This document shows positions 42,258-50,849 of a DNA stretch of 64,000 nt, in pieces. A program made the position numbers and the translations under genes. Numbering within the stretch: the first letter of the stretch is position 1; the number at the start of each line of letters is the position of its first letter. The notes under the pieces are model-generated. The model ran no database searches and was not told where the DNA came from. It was given only the letters and a program-made list of their open reading frames with translations. Origin of the DNA: Streptomyces sp. TP-A0874 (lineage in GTDB: Bacteria; Actinomycetota; Actinomycetes; Streptomycetales; Streptomycetaceae); the NCBI RefSeq assembly GCF_001748085.1, contig NZ_BBZK01000013.1, positions 58,083 to 122,082 of the forward strand, given 5' to 3'.

Positions 42258-42528
42258 TCCACTGGTGACGACCCCTCCCGGCGTGCCGGGGCCCACCGCT
42301 GTGACCGGCTCCACGGACGAGTCGGTAAGCGGGGCGGCTGACCGTTCCCCCTGCCAACCTGACGAGCATGCGCATCGGCTTCCAGTGCCCCCATCATGGG
42401 GGGACCAGAGAACACGCGGAGCACACACGCACAGTCGCCATCGCCGCCCCGGAGGCGGCCCTGGGAGCGTGCCGGACACGAGAAGGGGACCATCGGGCGG
42501 TACAGGGGCCGGCAGGGAGGAGTGGCTG

Positions 42529-45000
42529 GTGGTAGGCGCTGACGAGGGAGACGATCTCGCCACTGCCCCGGCTTCGTACGCCGCGGCCACCCTGCTGGTG
42601 GACGCGAGCGGCGCGGTGGCGGCCTGGAGTTCGAACGCCGAGCGGCTGCTGGGCTACCCGGCCGAGGAGGTCATCGGACAGCCGGTGGGCGCGCTGCTGG
42701 CTGCGGAGGAGCGTCAGAGGTTCCCCGCCTACGCGCGTAAGAGCCGAGAAGAGGAAGCGTGGGTGGGGTTGCTCTCGGCGCGGCACCGCGACGGCCATGA
42801 GAGCCGCCTCCGGGTGCGGGTCTGCAGCCTGCAGAAGGGCGGTGAGGACAGGACCTGGCTGGTGATCGCGAAGAACCTGTCCCGTTCGCCCGGCTGGTAC
42901 ATGAGCCGACCTGTTATCGAACGTATGATCAGTCAGTCTCCGATCGGCACCGCGGTGGTCGACACCGATCTGCGGTACGTGTGGTCCAACGCCGCACTGG
43001 AGCGGTTCGGTGGAGGATCACTCGAACGGCGGCTGGGACGCCGACTCGGTGAGGTCCAGCCCGGCATAGATGTCGAAAGGCTCGAGGACCAGATGAGGCA
43101 GGTGCTGAGAACCGGGCAACCGATCATCGACTACGAGCACACCGGCCACCCCAGATCAGACCCCCGCCACGAACACGCCCACTCGCTGTCCTTCGTCCGC
43201 CTCGAAGACGAGGACGGACGACCCCTCGGCGTGTACTACACGGTGATCGACATCACCGACCGCTACCGGGCGCTGCGACGCCTGACCCTGCTCGACAAGG
43301 CCAGCAAGAACATCGGCCGCACCATGGACATCCTCCGGACGGCGCAGGAGGCAGCCGAGGTCGCGGTGCCGGACTTCGCAGACGCCGTCAACGTCGACCT
43401 GCTGGAGGCGGTGACCAAGGGGGACGAGCCGGCACCCGGCCCGATCAGGGGGGCGAGCACCATCCGGCTCCGCCGCAGTGGACGGTGCTCGGTCACCCCG
43501 CCGCCCGGATCGGACATCTCGGTGGAGGTGGGAGAGCTCGCCGTCTACCACTCGTGGTCCCCTCCCATCCGATGCCTGGCCACCGGCGAGTCCTGGATCG
43601 CCGAAGAGATGGACCCACAGGAACCGGTCTGGTCCGCCGGTGTCCAGGCGGGCCGGACACTGCGCTTCGGGGACTTCGGATTCCACACGGCCATGGCCGT
43701 TCCGATCCGCGCCCGCGGGGTCACCCTCGGGGTCGCCACCTTCTTCCGGGGCCGGCAGACGGACGCCTTTGACCGGGGGGACCTGCGGCTCGCCGAGGAG
43801 TTCCTCGGCCGCGCAGCCGTCTGCATCGACAACGCCCGCCGCTACACACGGGAACGGGAAGCCGCACTGGTGCTCCAACGCAGTCTGATCCCGCGCGGCC
43901 TCCGTGGTCAGGGGGCGGTGGAGGTCGCCTCCTGCTACCGGCCCGCCGACGACATGGCAGGCGTGGGAGGCGACTGGTTCGACGTGATCCCGCTGTCCGG
44001 AGCCCAGGTGGCCCTCGTCGTGGGCGAGGTCGCCGGGCAGGGGATCGAAGCGGCCGCGATCATGGGCAGGCTCCGAACCGCCGTGCAGACCCTCGCCGAT
44101 CTCGATCTGCGCCCGCAGGATCTCCTCGCCCACCTCGACGACCTCGTCGTCCGGGTGTCCCGAGAGGGGAGTGCCGGGCATCAGGCCAGCGGTGAGAAGG
44201 CGCTGGGAGCGACCTGCCTCTACCTCATCTACGACCCCGTGACCCGTCGCTGCTCCATGGCCAGCGCAGGCCATCCAGGCCCGGTGATCCTGAAACCGGA
44301 CGGCACGGTGGACTACCCGCAGCTGCCCGGCGGCCCGGCTCTCGGCGTCAGCGGCCTGCCTTTCGACAGCGCCGAACTCCTCCTGGAGGAAGGCAGCATC
44401 CTCGCGCTCTACACCGACGGCCTGCTCATCGCCGGGGAAGACGACCGAGAAGCGGAGCGCACGGAAGGTCAGGGCCGGCTGGGGCAGGCTCTGACCAGCT
44501 TCCGAGGAGCGGAACTCGAGAGCCTCGGTCAGGCCGTCGTGGACGAACTCGTGCCCGGCCGACCGGTCGACGATGTGGCCCTGCTCCTGGCCAGGACCCG
44601 GGCCCTGGGACCGGACCGCGTGGCCACCTGGGAGTTGCTGACCGATCCCGCCGTCGTCTCTCGGGCGCGTGAAATGGCCACCCGGCAGCTGAGCCAGTGG
44701 GGCCTGGACGAGCTGATCTTCTCCACCGAACTGATCGTCAGCGAGTTGGTCACCAACGCCATCCGACACGCTTCGGGGCCGCTGAATCTGCGCCTGATCC
44801 GCGAGCGCTCGCTGATCTGCGAGGTCTCCGACTCCAGCAGCACCTCGCCCCACCTGCGTCACGCGCGAACGACGGACGAGGGCGGCAGGGGGCTCTTTCT
44901 CATCTCCCAGCTCACGGACCGCTGGGGCGCCCGCTACACCCCGAAGGGCAAGGTGATCTGGACCGAACAGCCCCTCACCCCCGAAGGCGTCGGGCGGTGA
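42529..45000 (+). CDS. PAS-PAS-GAF-SpoIIE phosphatase-HATPase regulator
   Basis: A GTG at 42529 with GGGAGGAG upstream gives 823 residues; the frame is open further upstream but without domains. Order: PAS (residues ~10-110, AWSSNAERLLGYPAEEVIG), PAS (~130-245, ISQSPIGTAVVDTDLRYVW), GAF (~260-445, ending RAAVCIDNARRYTRERE), PP2C/SpoIIE phosphatase (~450-690, GVGGDWFDVIPL, ALYTDGLL, DDVALLLAR) and an RsbW-like HATPase (~700-815, SELVTNAIRHAS and DEGGRGLFLISQL). Such proteins control anti-sigma partner switching in response to signals. It has a paralogue at 59212. Confidence 0.92.
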   Translation: MVGADEGDDLATAPASYAAATLLVDASGAVAAWSSNAERLLGYPAEEVIGQPVGALLAAEERQRFPAYARKSREEEAWVGLLSARHRDGHESRLRVRVCSLQKGGEDRTWLVIAKNLSRSPGWYMSRPVIERMISQSPIGTAVVDTDLRYVWSNAALERFGGGSLERRLGRRLGEVQPGIDVERLEDQMRQVLRTGQPIIDYEHTGHPRSDPRHEHAHSLSFVRLEDEDGRPLGVYYTVIDITDRYRALRRLTLLDKASKNIGRTMDILRTAQEAAEVAVPDFADAVNVDLLEAVTKGDEPAPGPIRGASTIRLRRSGRCSVTPPPGSDISVEVGELAVYHSWSPPIRCLATGESWIAEEMDPQEPVWSAGVQAGRTLRFGDFGFHTAMAVPIRARGVTLGVATFFRGRQTDAFDRGDLRLAEEFLGRAAVCIDNARRYTREREAALVLQRSLIPRGLRGQGAVEVASCYRPADDMAGVGGDWFDVIPLSGAQVALVVGEVAGQGIEAAAIMGRLRTAVQTLADLDLRPQDLLAHLDDLVVRVSREGSAGHQASGEKALGATCLYLIYDPVTRRCSMASAGHPGPVILKPDGTVDYPQLPGGPALGVSGLPFDSAELLLEEGSILALYTDGLLIAGEDDREAERTEGQGRLGQALTSFRGAELESLGQAVVDELVPGRPVDDVALLLARTRALGPDRVATWELLTDPAVVSRAREMATRQLSQWGLDELIFSTELIVSELVTNAIRHASGPLNLRLIRERSLICEVSDSSSTSPHLRHARTTDEGGRGLFLISQLTDRWGARYTPKGKVIWTEQPLTPEGVGR

Positions 45001-45067
45001 GAGGCTCCTGCCCGATCGCTTCCCGGACCTGCGGAGACATCCTGGGAAGGGGAAGGGAACCGGCGGT

Positions 45068-45466
45068 TCAGAACCGGAAGACCGGGCCCGCGTAGGCATC
45101 CAGTGCGCAGGGGTTCGCGAACTCCTTGCGCCAGTGGATCCGCTTTCCGCGCCAGCTCCCGTCGGCAGTGGCCGTGACCGGTTCAGAGTGGAGGGAGCAC
45201 GCGTGCGGATCACCGGGCAGCCGGTTGAGGTTGCCCCGAGCTGCCCTCAGGTCCTGGCAGGCCGCCAGAGCGTTGGGGTGCCGAACACCGTCGGGCGGGC
45301 ACGACAGACGCACTCCGCGGACCCATGAGTGGTTGTTGTCGACGACCCTGAGGAACAGCTGGTCTGGTTCGACCGCCTGGGCAGTGCCGGGAAGCAGCGG
45401 GGTGCTGGCGAGGGCAGCGGCCGCGAGAACACGGACACAGTGCCGCAGCACATGGTGAGCCTTCAT
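45068..45466 (-). CDS. Subtilisin-inhibitor-like (SSI family) secreted protein
   Basis: A 132-residue preprotein. The signal peptide (VLAAAALASTPLLPGTAQA) is followed by the SSI fold with four Cys: LSCPPDG, AACQDLR, HACSLHS and NPCAL. The reactive-site loop corresponding to CPMVYDP of classical SSI reads CSLHSEP, placing Leu at P1 and His at P1'. The C-terminal AGPVFRF matches the usual GxVFxF ending. SSI proteins inhibit subtilisin-like proteases. Leu at P1 would favour chymotrypsin/subtilisin-type targets. Confidence 0.9.
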   Translation of the reverse strand: MKAHHVLRHCVRVLAAAALASTPLLPGTAQAVEPDQLFLRVVDNNHSWVRGVRLSCPPDGVRHPNALAACQDLRAARGNLNRLPGDPHACSLHSEPVTATADGSWRGKRIHWRKEFANPCALDAYAGPVFRF

Positions 45467-45632
45467 GACCGTCCCAACGAGTCACCCCCCTGGTGGGTAA
45501 CTCCCGCGGTACCCGAGCGGCGTGGACAGCGGTGTTCCGGCCCTTCCGCTTCGTGGGAGTCAGGCCGAGGAGCCACCGAGCCGGTTGCGGTGGTCTCCGA
45601 GCAGGGAGCCGACGCGTCGAAGCCGCTGCTGA

Positions 45633-45914
45633 TCAGTTTTGAGCGGCCATCCGCTCGACTGCCTCCTTGGCCTCCTGCAACCCGGCGCCCGTGATCTCGC
45701 GGTATTTCTTGATCGCCGCTATCTGCTTTCCCTCCCGCAGGAGTGCTTCTATCGGCGCCAGATCGGCTGATTCGACTTCCTCAATACCCAGGTTCTTCGA
45801 AATGGCGTCGACTTTGCGGGCCAGCCGGTCGAGTTTCCGTTCAATACGGGAGGACCTGAGCTCGGTTGCTATGAGCAGGATAACGAAGAATGTGCACAGG
45901 ACTGGAACACTCAT
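45633..45914 (-). CDS. Membrane-anchored L7/L12-like mini-protein
   Basis: A 93-residue protein with an N-terminal transmembrane helix (VPVLCTFFVILLIATEL), a charged coiled-coil-like linker (RIERKLDRLARKVDAISKNLG) and a C-terminal segment resembling the ribosomal L7/L12 C-terminal domain: IEALLREGKQIAAIKKYRE, then TGAGLQEAKEAVERM. In the ribosome this fold recruits translation factors; membrane-tethered copies occur in actinobacteria with no known role. The ATG is clear. The downstream side is 166 bp from the SSI-type gene. Confidence 0.78.
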   Translation of the reverse strand: MSVPVLCTFFVILLIATELRSSRIERKLDRLARKVDAISKNLGIEEVESADLAPIEALLREGKQIAAIKKYREITGAGLQEAKEAVERMAAQN

Positions 45915-46232
45915 GACCGGAGTCTACAACGGCAACGGTGTGAGGCCTCCGGTAAAGGACAGCTGAGCCTGGAGTGCTTTCCTGCCCGGGGCCCGCAGGT
46001 CGCTGATGGAGCGCCCGGGGCCGCTGAGGAGGACTTCCCTGACGGCCCCGGGCAGTTGGCCGCTCGTCCGGGCCTACGGGGAGGTGATTCTGCTCCCTCC
46101 TGAACCCCGTCCGCAGTCAGGATCGGCATACACGACGGCCGTACGCGGCCGTGAGTAGACGGTGCTTGTGAATTACCTGTACACGGTGTTACGTGCTCGG
46201 ACCGTGTCGTCGGGGCGGCAAGGCTCCGGATT
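45915..46232. other. Intergenic region upstream of the L7/L12-like gene
   Basis: A 318-bp gap between the L7/L12-like gene start and the YhgE-like gene end, both on the minus strand. I see no gene. An AT-rich patch around 46168-46196 (GTGAATTACCTGTACACGG and following GTGTTACG) stands out and may be a promoter or the remains of an old element. Several GC-rich inverted repeats are present but none is long. Confidence 0.35.
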
Positions 46233-47330
46233 TCAGCCGTCAGCGGATGCTTTCGGTGCCTCGGCAGTATTTCCTGGCAGAGGTTCCTTTGCCCGCCGGG
46301 AGGCCGCGAGGAAGGTGACCAGGATACTGGCGACGGTGTAGACGGCCAGAGTGGTCAGCGGGGTGTCGATGGTGTGCGAGGGGAAGTAGACCGTGTCGCG
46401 GATGGCGCTGGTGGCGGCCCCGGTCGGGATGTGGTCGCCGAGGGCCCGCCAGAACGGCGGCAGGAGTGAGGACGGGTAGACGCCGCCGGCGCTGGGGTTG
46501 CCCAGGACGACGAAGACCAGGATCGCGACGCCGACACCGAGGAGCCCGAGCAGCGCCTGCAGGGCGACGGTGGTGACTGCGGCGGCGTAGACGGTCAGGA
46601 CGCCCAGTGCCCATAGTGCGCCGAAGTGTCCTGTCAGGGCGCCGAGTACCGGATCGGCGATGATGGCGCCGCCCAGTCCGGAGACCACGGCGTAGACCGC
46701 CAGCACTCCGAGTCGGACGGCGGTGTGCGGGGCGCCCTTCGGACGGGCCCCGCCGGCGATGCCGAGGATGGCCGCTGCCAGGTATCCTCCGACGATCCAC
46801 CCGATGGCCAGGTAGAACGGGGACATTCCGCGACTGTCACCGGGAGCGGGCGGAAGGATGTCTTCCGTGGTCACCTGCCGGCCCTGGGAAGCCTCGACGT
46901 TCTCGGCGATCTCGGTCGCGCTGGCGGCGACTGCCGGTCCGCCGGCAGAGGCCACGAGCAGGGTGTCGGTGGCGCCCCGGGGGTTGACCAGGATGGCCGC
47001 GTCCACGCTCCGGTCCAGCAACGAGGCCCGGGCGGCGGCCTCACTCTCGGCGGGGCGGGCCTCCACCGGAGTGCCGTCCAGGTCGTTGAGCTGCTGGACG
47101 ACCTGCCCGGATACGTCGGTCGGCGCGACCACGGCCACCGGGATCTTGTGCGGGGTGGGGGAGTGGAAGGCCCCGATGTAGGACAGGATGAAGGCCAGCT
47201 GAAGCAGGAGCGCTCCGCAGATCAGCAGGAGGCCGCGAGAGCTGAGGGCAGCGCGCACCTCGCCGAGGAGGCGCCGTGGGCGCGGCTGTGAACGGTGCGG
47301 TCGTTCGTCGGTGGTGGTCGGGTCGCTCAT
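46233..47330 (-). CDS. YhgE/Pip-like ABC-2-type membrane protein
   Basis: A 365-residue membrane protein. One transmembrane helix (GLLLICGALLLQLAFILSY) is followed by a ~130-residue extracytoplasmic domain and five further helices, the layout of DUF3533/YhgE-Pip proteins related to ABC-2 permeases. Motifs include VAVVAPTDVSGQVVQQLNDL and FYLAIGWIVGGYLAAAILG. Its ATG overlaps the TetR stop by 4 bp, so regulator and membrane protein form one operon. This arrangement is typical of drug or cell-surface export functions; the substrate is unknown. Confidence 0.85.
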   Translation of the reverse strand: MSDPTTTDERPHRSQPRPRRLLGEVRAALSSRGLLLICGALLLQLAFILSYIGAFHSPTPHKIPVAVVAPTDVSGQVVQQLNDLDGTPVEARPAESEAAARASLLDRSVDAAILVNPRGATDTLLVASAGGPAVAASATEIAENVEASQGRQVTTEDILPPAPGDSRGMSPFYLAIGWIVGGYLAAAILGIAGGARPKGAPHTAVRLGVLAVYAVVSGLGGAIIADPVLGALTGHFGALWALGVLTVYAAAVTTVALQALLGLLGVGVAILVFVVLGNPSAGGVYPSSLLPPFWRALGDHIPTGAATSAIRDTVYFPSHTIDTPLTTLAVYTVASILVTFLAASRRAKEPLPGNTAEAPKASADG

Positions 47331-48010
47331 GGTGTACGGGTTCCTTCGTCTTCTCGGTTGTCGCGCCCCGGCCGGGAGCCTTGCCGCGGAGTCCCGTCGG
47401 ACGGGACGCGGGTGGTCAGGGCATCGAGCAGGTGGGGGGCGATGCGGTCGGCCAGTTCGTGGTTCCCTGCGTGGTTCCCGCGGATCAGCCCCATGGCGGT
47501 CAGACCCCTGGAGATGGCGATGACCAGTCGCGTCAGGTCATCCGCGGCGATGGCTGGACTCAGGCCGTCACGGGCGAGGGTCTTGCCGAAGATCTCGGAG
47601 AGTCCGTGGATCAGACGGTCCTCATGGGTCGCCAGTGCCTCCGCCACTTCCGGGTTGCGGGCGGCGTGCAGGGTGAACTCCATCGACACCAGGAACCACT
47701 TGCGTTCCTGCGGGGTGCGGCCGGCGATGTACTCCAGGAACTGCTCGACCGGGCCCTGTCCGGGCCTCAGGCGGGCCGCCGCCTCCTGGAGCCCGGTCAG
47801 CAGGGTGTCGGTCCGCGCGTCATAGAGGGCGAGGAAGATTTCCTCCTTGTCGCGGTAGTTGGAGTAGAAGGCCCCGCGGGTGAGCCCGGCGCGCTGGACG
47901 ATGTCGCTGATCGAGGTGGCATGGAAGCCGTGGTCGGTGAAGAGGGCCAGTGCGCTGTCGGCGAGCGAGGCGAGCGTGGCGGGGCGGCGTTTGGTCGGGG
48001 ACTTCGGCAC
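47327..48010 (-). CDS. TetR-family regulator of the membrane-protein operon
   Basis: A GTG at 48010 gives 227 residues starting VPKSPTKRRPATLASLADSA. The helix-turn-helix reads TSISDIVQRAGLTRGAFYSNYRDKEEIFLAL in two blocks, with the conserved Tyr-Ser-Asn-Tyr. The C-terminal ligand domain begins around residue 75 and shows TetR_C features (ERKWFLVSMEFTLHAARNPEV). The start has no strong ribosome-binding site. Two tandem palindromes lie 147-177 bp upstream and are likely its operators. Confidence 0.88.
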   Translation of the reverse strand: MPKSPTKRRPATLASLADSALALFTDHGFHATSISDIVQRAGLTRGAFYSNYRDKEEIFLALYDARTDTLLTGLQEAAARLRPGQGPVEQFLEYIAGRTPQERKWFLVSMEFTLHAARNPEVAEALATHEDRLIHGLSEIFGKTLARDGLSPAIAADDLTRLVIAISRGLTAMGLIRGNHAGNHELADRIAPHLLDALTTRVPSDGTPRQGSRPGRDNREDEGTRTP

Positions 48011-48156
48011 GGGTACGGCTCTTTCGTTCGGCAGGGATGAGCGGCCGTCTTCGGGGCCGCGGGGCTCCCCGATCGCTCGCGTCCTGGTGCGCGGCTCCGG
48101 CCGCGGAAACCGAACCCCGTCTCTTCGGGCGTGGGCGGAGGCGTCGAGTGCCGCTG

Positions 48157-48187
48157 GATACAGAGTGTATCGGATACAGGGTGTATC
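48157..48187. promoter_or_regulatory. Two tandem 15-bp palindromic operators
   Basis: GATACAGAGTGTATC (48157-48171) and GATACAGGGTGTATC (48173-48187) are each perfect GATACA-N3-TGTATC palindromes, spaced 16 bp centre to centre (about 1.5 turns). They lie between the divergent TetR and AraC genes. TetR dimers often bind 15-bp palindromes cooperatively, so autoregulation of the TetR/membrane-protein operon is likely. Confidence 0.75.
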
Positions 48188-48365
48188 GAAAAAGTGGACG
48201 AGCATCTCGCAGAGTGCCCATACCGAGGCTCTCTGTGAGTGGTGCGGCGGGTGCCGTCGGGCAGGCGGGCAAGCTGTTCCCCTCCTGCGCTGCCCTGCCG
48301 GGAGAAACCCGTCGAGCTGGCGGCCGTACCTCTGAGCGGGCGCCCTGCTCTGTCAGAATCGACAT

Positions 48366-49019
48366 GTGGACAGTGGGGGGCCCGAGGGCCGGTTCGTCAT
48401 CGGGAACGGATACGCGATCTATCGGGGCCCGGTGGCCGACAGTGTCATGCACGCCCATGCGGCGTACCAGATCGCTGTCGCGGTACACGCCGAGGTCGCG
48501 GTGATGGACGACTCGGGGGTCTGCCACCGCGGCGCGGTGCTGGTAGTGCCCCCGATGACACGGCACCACCTGCTGCCCGACGAAGATCTGCTGACCGTCT
48601 TCGTCGAGCCGCAGTGCGATCTCGCCGACCATCTGCGCGCACTGTGCGGCCAGGGTGAGCCGGATGTGCCGGCGCGCCCGTCAGGCGCGCTCGATCCTCG
48701 TCTCAGGACCGCGATGGACGCGGCGCTGGCGCGCGAAGTACCGATACCCGAACTCGCCGCCCTCGCAGGTCTGTCGCCCCAGCGACTACGCGCGCTCGCG
48801 CGACACCAGTTGGGCATGCCGTTGTCCCGCTGGCGCATGTGGGCACGGCTGCGACGCACCGTCGAGGCGTTGGGCGACGGCCACTCGCTGTCCGATGCGG
48901 CCGTCGCCGGAGGGTTCGCCGACCAGGCCCACCTCACCCGGCGGATGCGCGAGTTGATGGGTGTCACGCCCGGGTCCGTACTGCCCGTTCTCCGGCATCA
49001 GCTGAGGGACGCCCCATGA
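48366..49019 (+). CDS. AraC-family transcriptional regulator
   Basis: A 217-residue protein with a GTG start. The N-terminal ~105 residues are a cupin-like sensory domain (HAHAAYQIAVAVHAEVAV). The C-terminal AraC domain has two helix-turn-helix units: IPELAALAGLSPQRLRALAR and LSDAAVAGGFADQAHLTRRM, with GVTPGSVL after. Its ligand is unknown. A MITE-like element begins 22 bp past the stop. Confidence 0.9.
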   Translation: MDSGGPEGRFVIGNGYAIYRGPVADSVMHAHAAYQIAVAVHAEVAVMDDSGVCHRGAVLVVPPMTRHHLLPDEDLLTVFVEPQCDLADHLRALCGQGEPDVPARPSGALDPRLRTAMDAALAREVPIPELAALAGLSPQRLRALARHQLGMPLSRWRMWARLRRTVEALGDGHSLSDAAVAGGFADQAHLTRRMRELMGVTPGSVLPVLRHQLRDAP

Positions 49020-49041
49020 GCCCCGTTGGAACAGCGGACGG

Positions 49042-49211
49042 CCTAAGGGTTGTCCCGTAATCCCTGGTGGGCGCACGACGACAGCTGCGGCACCTCGCCG
49101 CGTTGTCGGAACGTCCCGATACGCCCAGTATCGGGACGTCCCTCCGCCTTGCGATGTATCGCATCTGACGCCGTGCGCTGATCCACCGGGGATCACGGGA
49201 CAACCCTTAGG
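49042..49211. mobile_element. MITE-like element with 29-bp imperfect terminal inverted repeats
   Basis: A 170-bp segment is bounded by inverted repeats differing at two positions in 29: the left end begins CCTAAGGGTTGTCCCGTAAT and the right end, read inward on the other strand, begins CCTAAGGGTTGTCCCGTGAT. It has no coding capacity. An internal hairpin pairs ACGTCCCGATAC with GTATCGGGACGT. The GTTGTCCCGTAAT-type end resembles ends of Streptomyces IS5-family elements, so it was probably moved in trans. No clear target duplication is visible outside the repeats. Confidence 0.75.
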
Positions 49212-49980
49212 ACCCGGTGCATCGCGAAAAAGCCGAGTTCACCGTGAAGGAGGACTGTTCAAGGTCATTCCCCGACAACGCGGGGAGGGGCCCAGCCGTC
49301 GTCGGGATCTCGCCGGGGTTTCCGCGACGGCCCGCACGACGGGCCGTGTAGAGGGAGATCGACCCGGTGACCGTGCGCAGGACATCGTCCTCACGGACGT
49401 CCTGGAAACCGGCCTCGGAGATCAACTCGGGCAGAACACCGTCGGCGTTCGGTTGGGTGTCCCGCACACCGTCGGCGAACTGAACCAGGCGAAAGGCCAG
49501 ACGGGAGAGGCGGGTTCGCTGCAGTCCGTAATCCGCGATCACCAGTCGGCCGCCGGGGCGCAGCACCGCGAACATCGAGGTGAGGATCGCCCGCTTCACC
49601 GCCATCGGGCACTGGTGCAGCACGAGCGAGGACACCACGGCGTCCACCGTGCCGGCTTCGGGCATCGTCGCCAGACCGGCGCCCATGCCGACCCGCCACT
49701 CCACGTCGACTCCCGCGCTCTTCCGCCGGGCACGGGCCAGCACCCTGGGGTCCGGATCGACGCCGATGAAGCGGCCCTCCGGCTGCGCACGCTTGAGCAG
49801 CAGTGCGAGTGTGCCGGTGCCGCAGCCCACATCGACCACCAGCTCGCCGGCGCGCGGCGCCACACGCGCCACGAGCAGGCCACGCCATACGCGCTCGCGC
49901 GTCACGGCTCCGACGACCGCGTCGTAGAAGCGGACGGGGGCGAAGCGGCCCAGCGCGGGTGTGAAGTCCGTGTTCGTCAT
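49207..49980 (-). CDS. SAM-dependent methyltransferase; stop codon supplied by MITE-like element
   Basis: The ATG at 49980 gives 257 residues. A class-I methyltransferase fold is seen: motif I VVDVGCGTGTLAL, motif II FIGVDPDPRVLARAR, and motif IV-like VDAVVSSLVLHQCP, then LRPGGRLVIADYG. The last catalytic-domain features end around residue 215; the remaining ~40 residues (GEIPTTAGPLPALSGNDLEQ and on) look unrelated. The TAA stop lies inside the right end of the inverted-repeat element, so the original C-terminus was probably longer or different. The frame open upstream to 50286 lacks homology. Confidence 0.85.
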   Translation of the reverse strand: MTNTDFTPALGRFAPVRFYDAVVGAVTRERVWRGLLVARVAPRAGELVVDVGCGTGTLALLLKRAQPEGRFIGVDPDPRVLARARRKSAGVDVEWRVGMGAGLATMPEAGTVDAVVSSLVLHQCPMAVKRAILTSMFAVLRPGGRLVIADYGLQRTRLSRLAFRLVQFADGVRDTQPNADGVLPELISEAGFQDVREDDVLRTVTGSISLYTARRAGRRGNPGEIPTTAGPLPALSGNDLEQSSFTVNSAFSRCTGS

Positions 49981-50115
49981 ACCGGCAGTGTCGGCCGCAC
50001 GGACGAGCCGCGTCTTGAACGAATCGCTCGTCCTCCGGCATCCGTCGCCGCCGGGGGCAGCAGCCAGCCCCGCCCAGAGCGCCCCGCCAATTCCCGCCCG
50101 GTAGCGTTCAGTTGC

Positions 50116-50616
50116 ATGACCGATGTCGTGAAGATCGTTGTCGAGCGTCAGTACGCCCCGAACCCGATCGACTATGAGCGCTTCGTCTCGCTGGTCGAGT
50201 CCACCGGCGAGCGCGTGGTGTTCACCGAGCATGGCGTGCCGGTGAGTGTGCTGCTCCCGGCGGGGACTGTGGCCCGGCTTGAACACTGGGCCCGCGCCGA
50301 CTACGCCGCACTCATGTCACCGGAGGGCGAAGAGGAGGAGGCGAAGGAGCCGAAGTGGGACGTCGGTCGGCTGCGGATCGAGCCGTTGGCGCGACCGCGG
50401 GAGTACGGACCGTACACCCGGTACGTGCGCCCCGACGGCAGGCGGGTGAGCTTCGCGTCACGGAGCGGGATCGTGGTGGCCGTGCAGCTGACTTCCGACG
50501 AGGCGGACTGGCTCGAAAACAGAGCCATGCACAAGCGCCAGACCTACATGGACCCCAAGCAGGCAGCGGCATTCGAAGAGTTCCTGGCCCGACAACCACC
50601 GGTGGGCGAGCAGTGA
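50116..50616 (+). CDS. Phd-like antitoxin-fold protein, unknown C-terminal part
   Basis: The ATG at 50116 gives 166 residues. Residues ~15-52 (FVSLVESTGERVVFTEHGVPVSVLLPAGTVARLEHW, in blocks) resemble the Phd/YefM antitoxin N-domain with its typical 'GE-VV-T-HG-PV-VLLP' pattern. The rest (RIEPLARPREYGPYTRYVRP and following SDEADWLENRAM) is unrecognised. No toxin gene is adjacent. It is either an orphan antitoxin-like protein or a small regulator. An inverted repeat follows 90 bp downstream. Confidence 0.5.
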   Translation: MTDVVKIVVERQYAPNPIDYERFVSLVESTGERVVFTEHGVPVSVLLPAGTVARLEHWARADYAALMSPEGEEEEAKEPKWDVGRLRIEPLARPREYGPYTRYVRPDGRRVSFASRSGIVVAVQLTSDEADWLENRAMHKRQTYMDPKQAAAFEEFLARQPPVGEQ

Positions 50617-50705
50617 TCTCGGGCCGGACCCGGTCCAGCGTCGCCCTCGGAACGGGGTGTTGAACCACCGCCAGCTTCGCCCGTCCACTCCCTCCACCCG
50701 CTCTC

Positions 50706-50737
50706 GTGTCGTCCAGGACGCACGTCCTGGACGACAC
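50706..50737. repeat. 15-bp perfect inverted repeat, two-base spacer
   Basis: GTGTCGTCCAGGACG (50706-50720) and CGTCCTGGACGACAC (50723-50737) form a perfect repeat. It may be the terminator of the Phd-like gene, since 90 bp of non-coding sequence separate them, but the near-zero loop also fits an operator-type palindrome. Confidence 0.6.
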
Positions 50738-50849
50738 GGGCCGTGTCCCAGGAGGCCGACGGTGCGCTCACCCGGGGAATCCTCGTCTGCCCAGGCCCTT
50801 TCAACTTTCGGAGAGCGGCACCGGACGCGGGCGGAGCGCTACCACGCCC

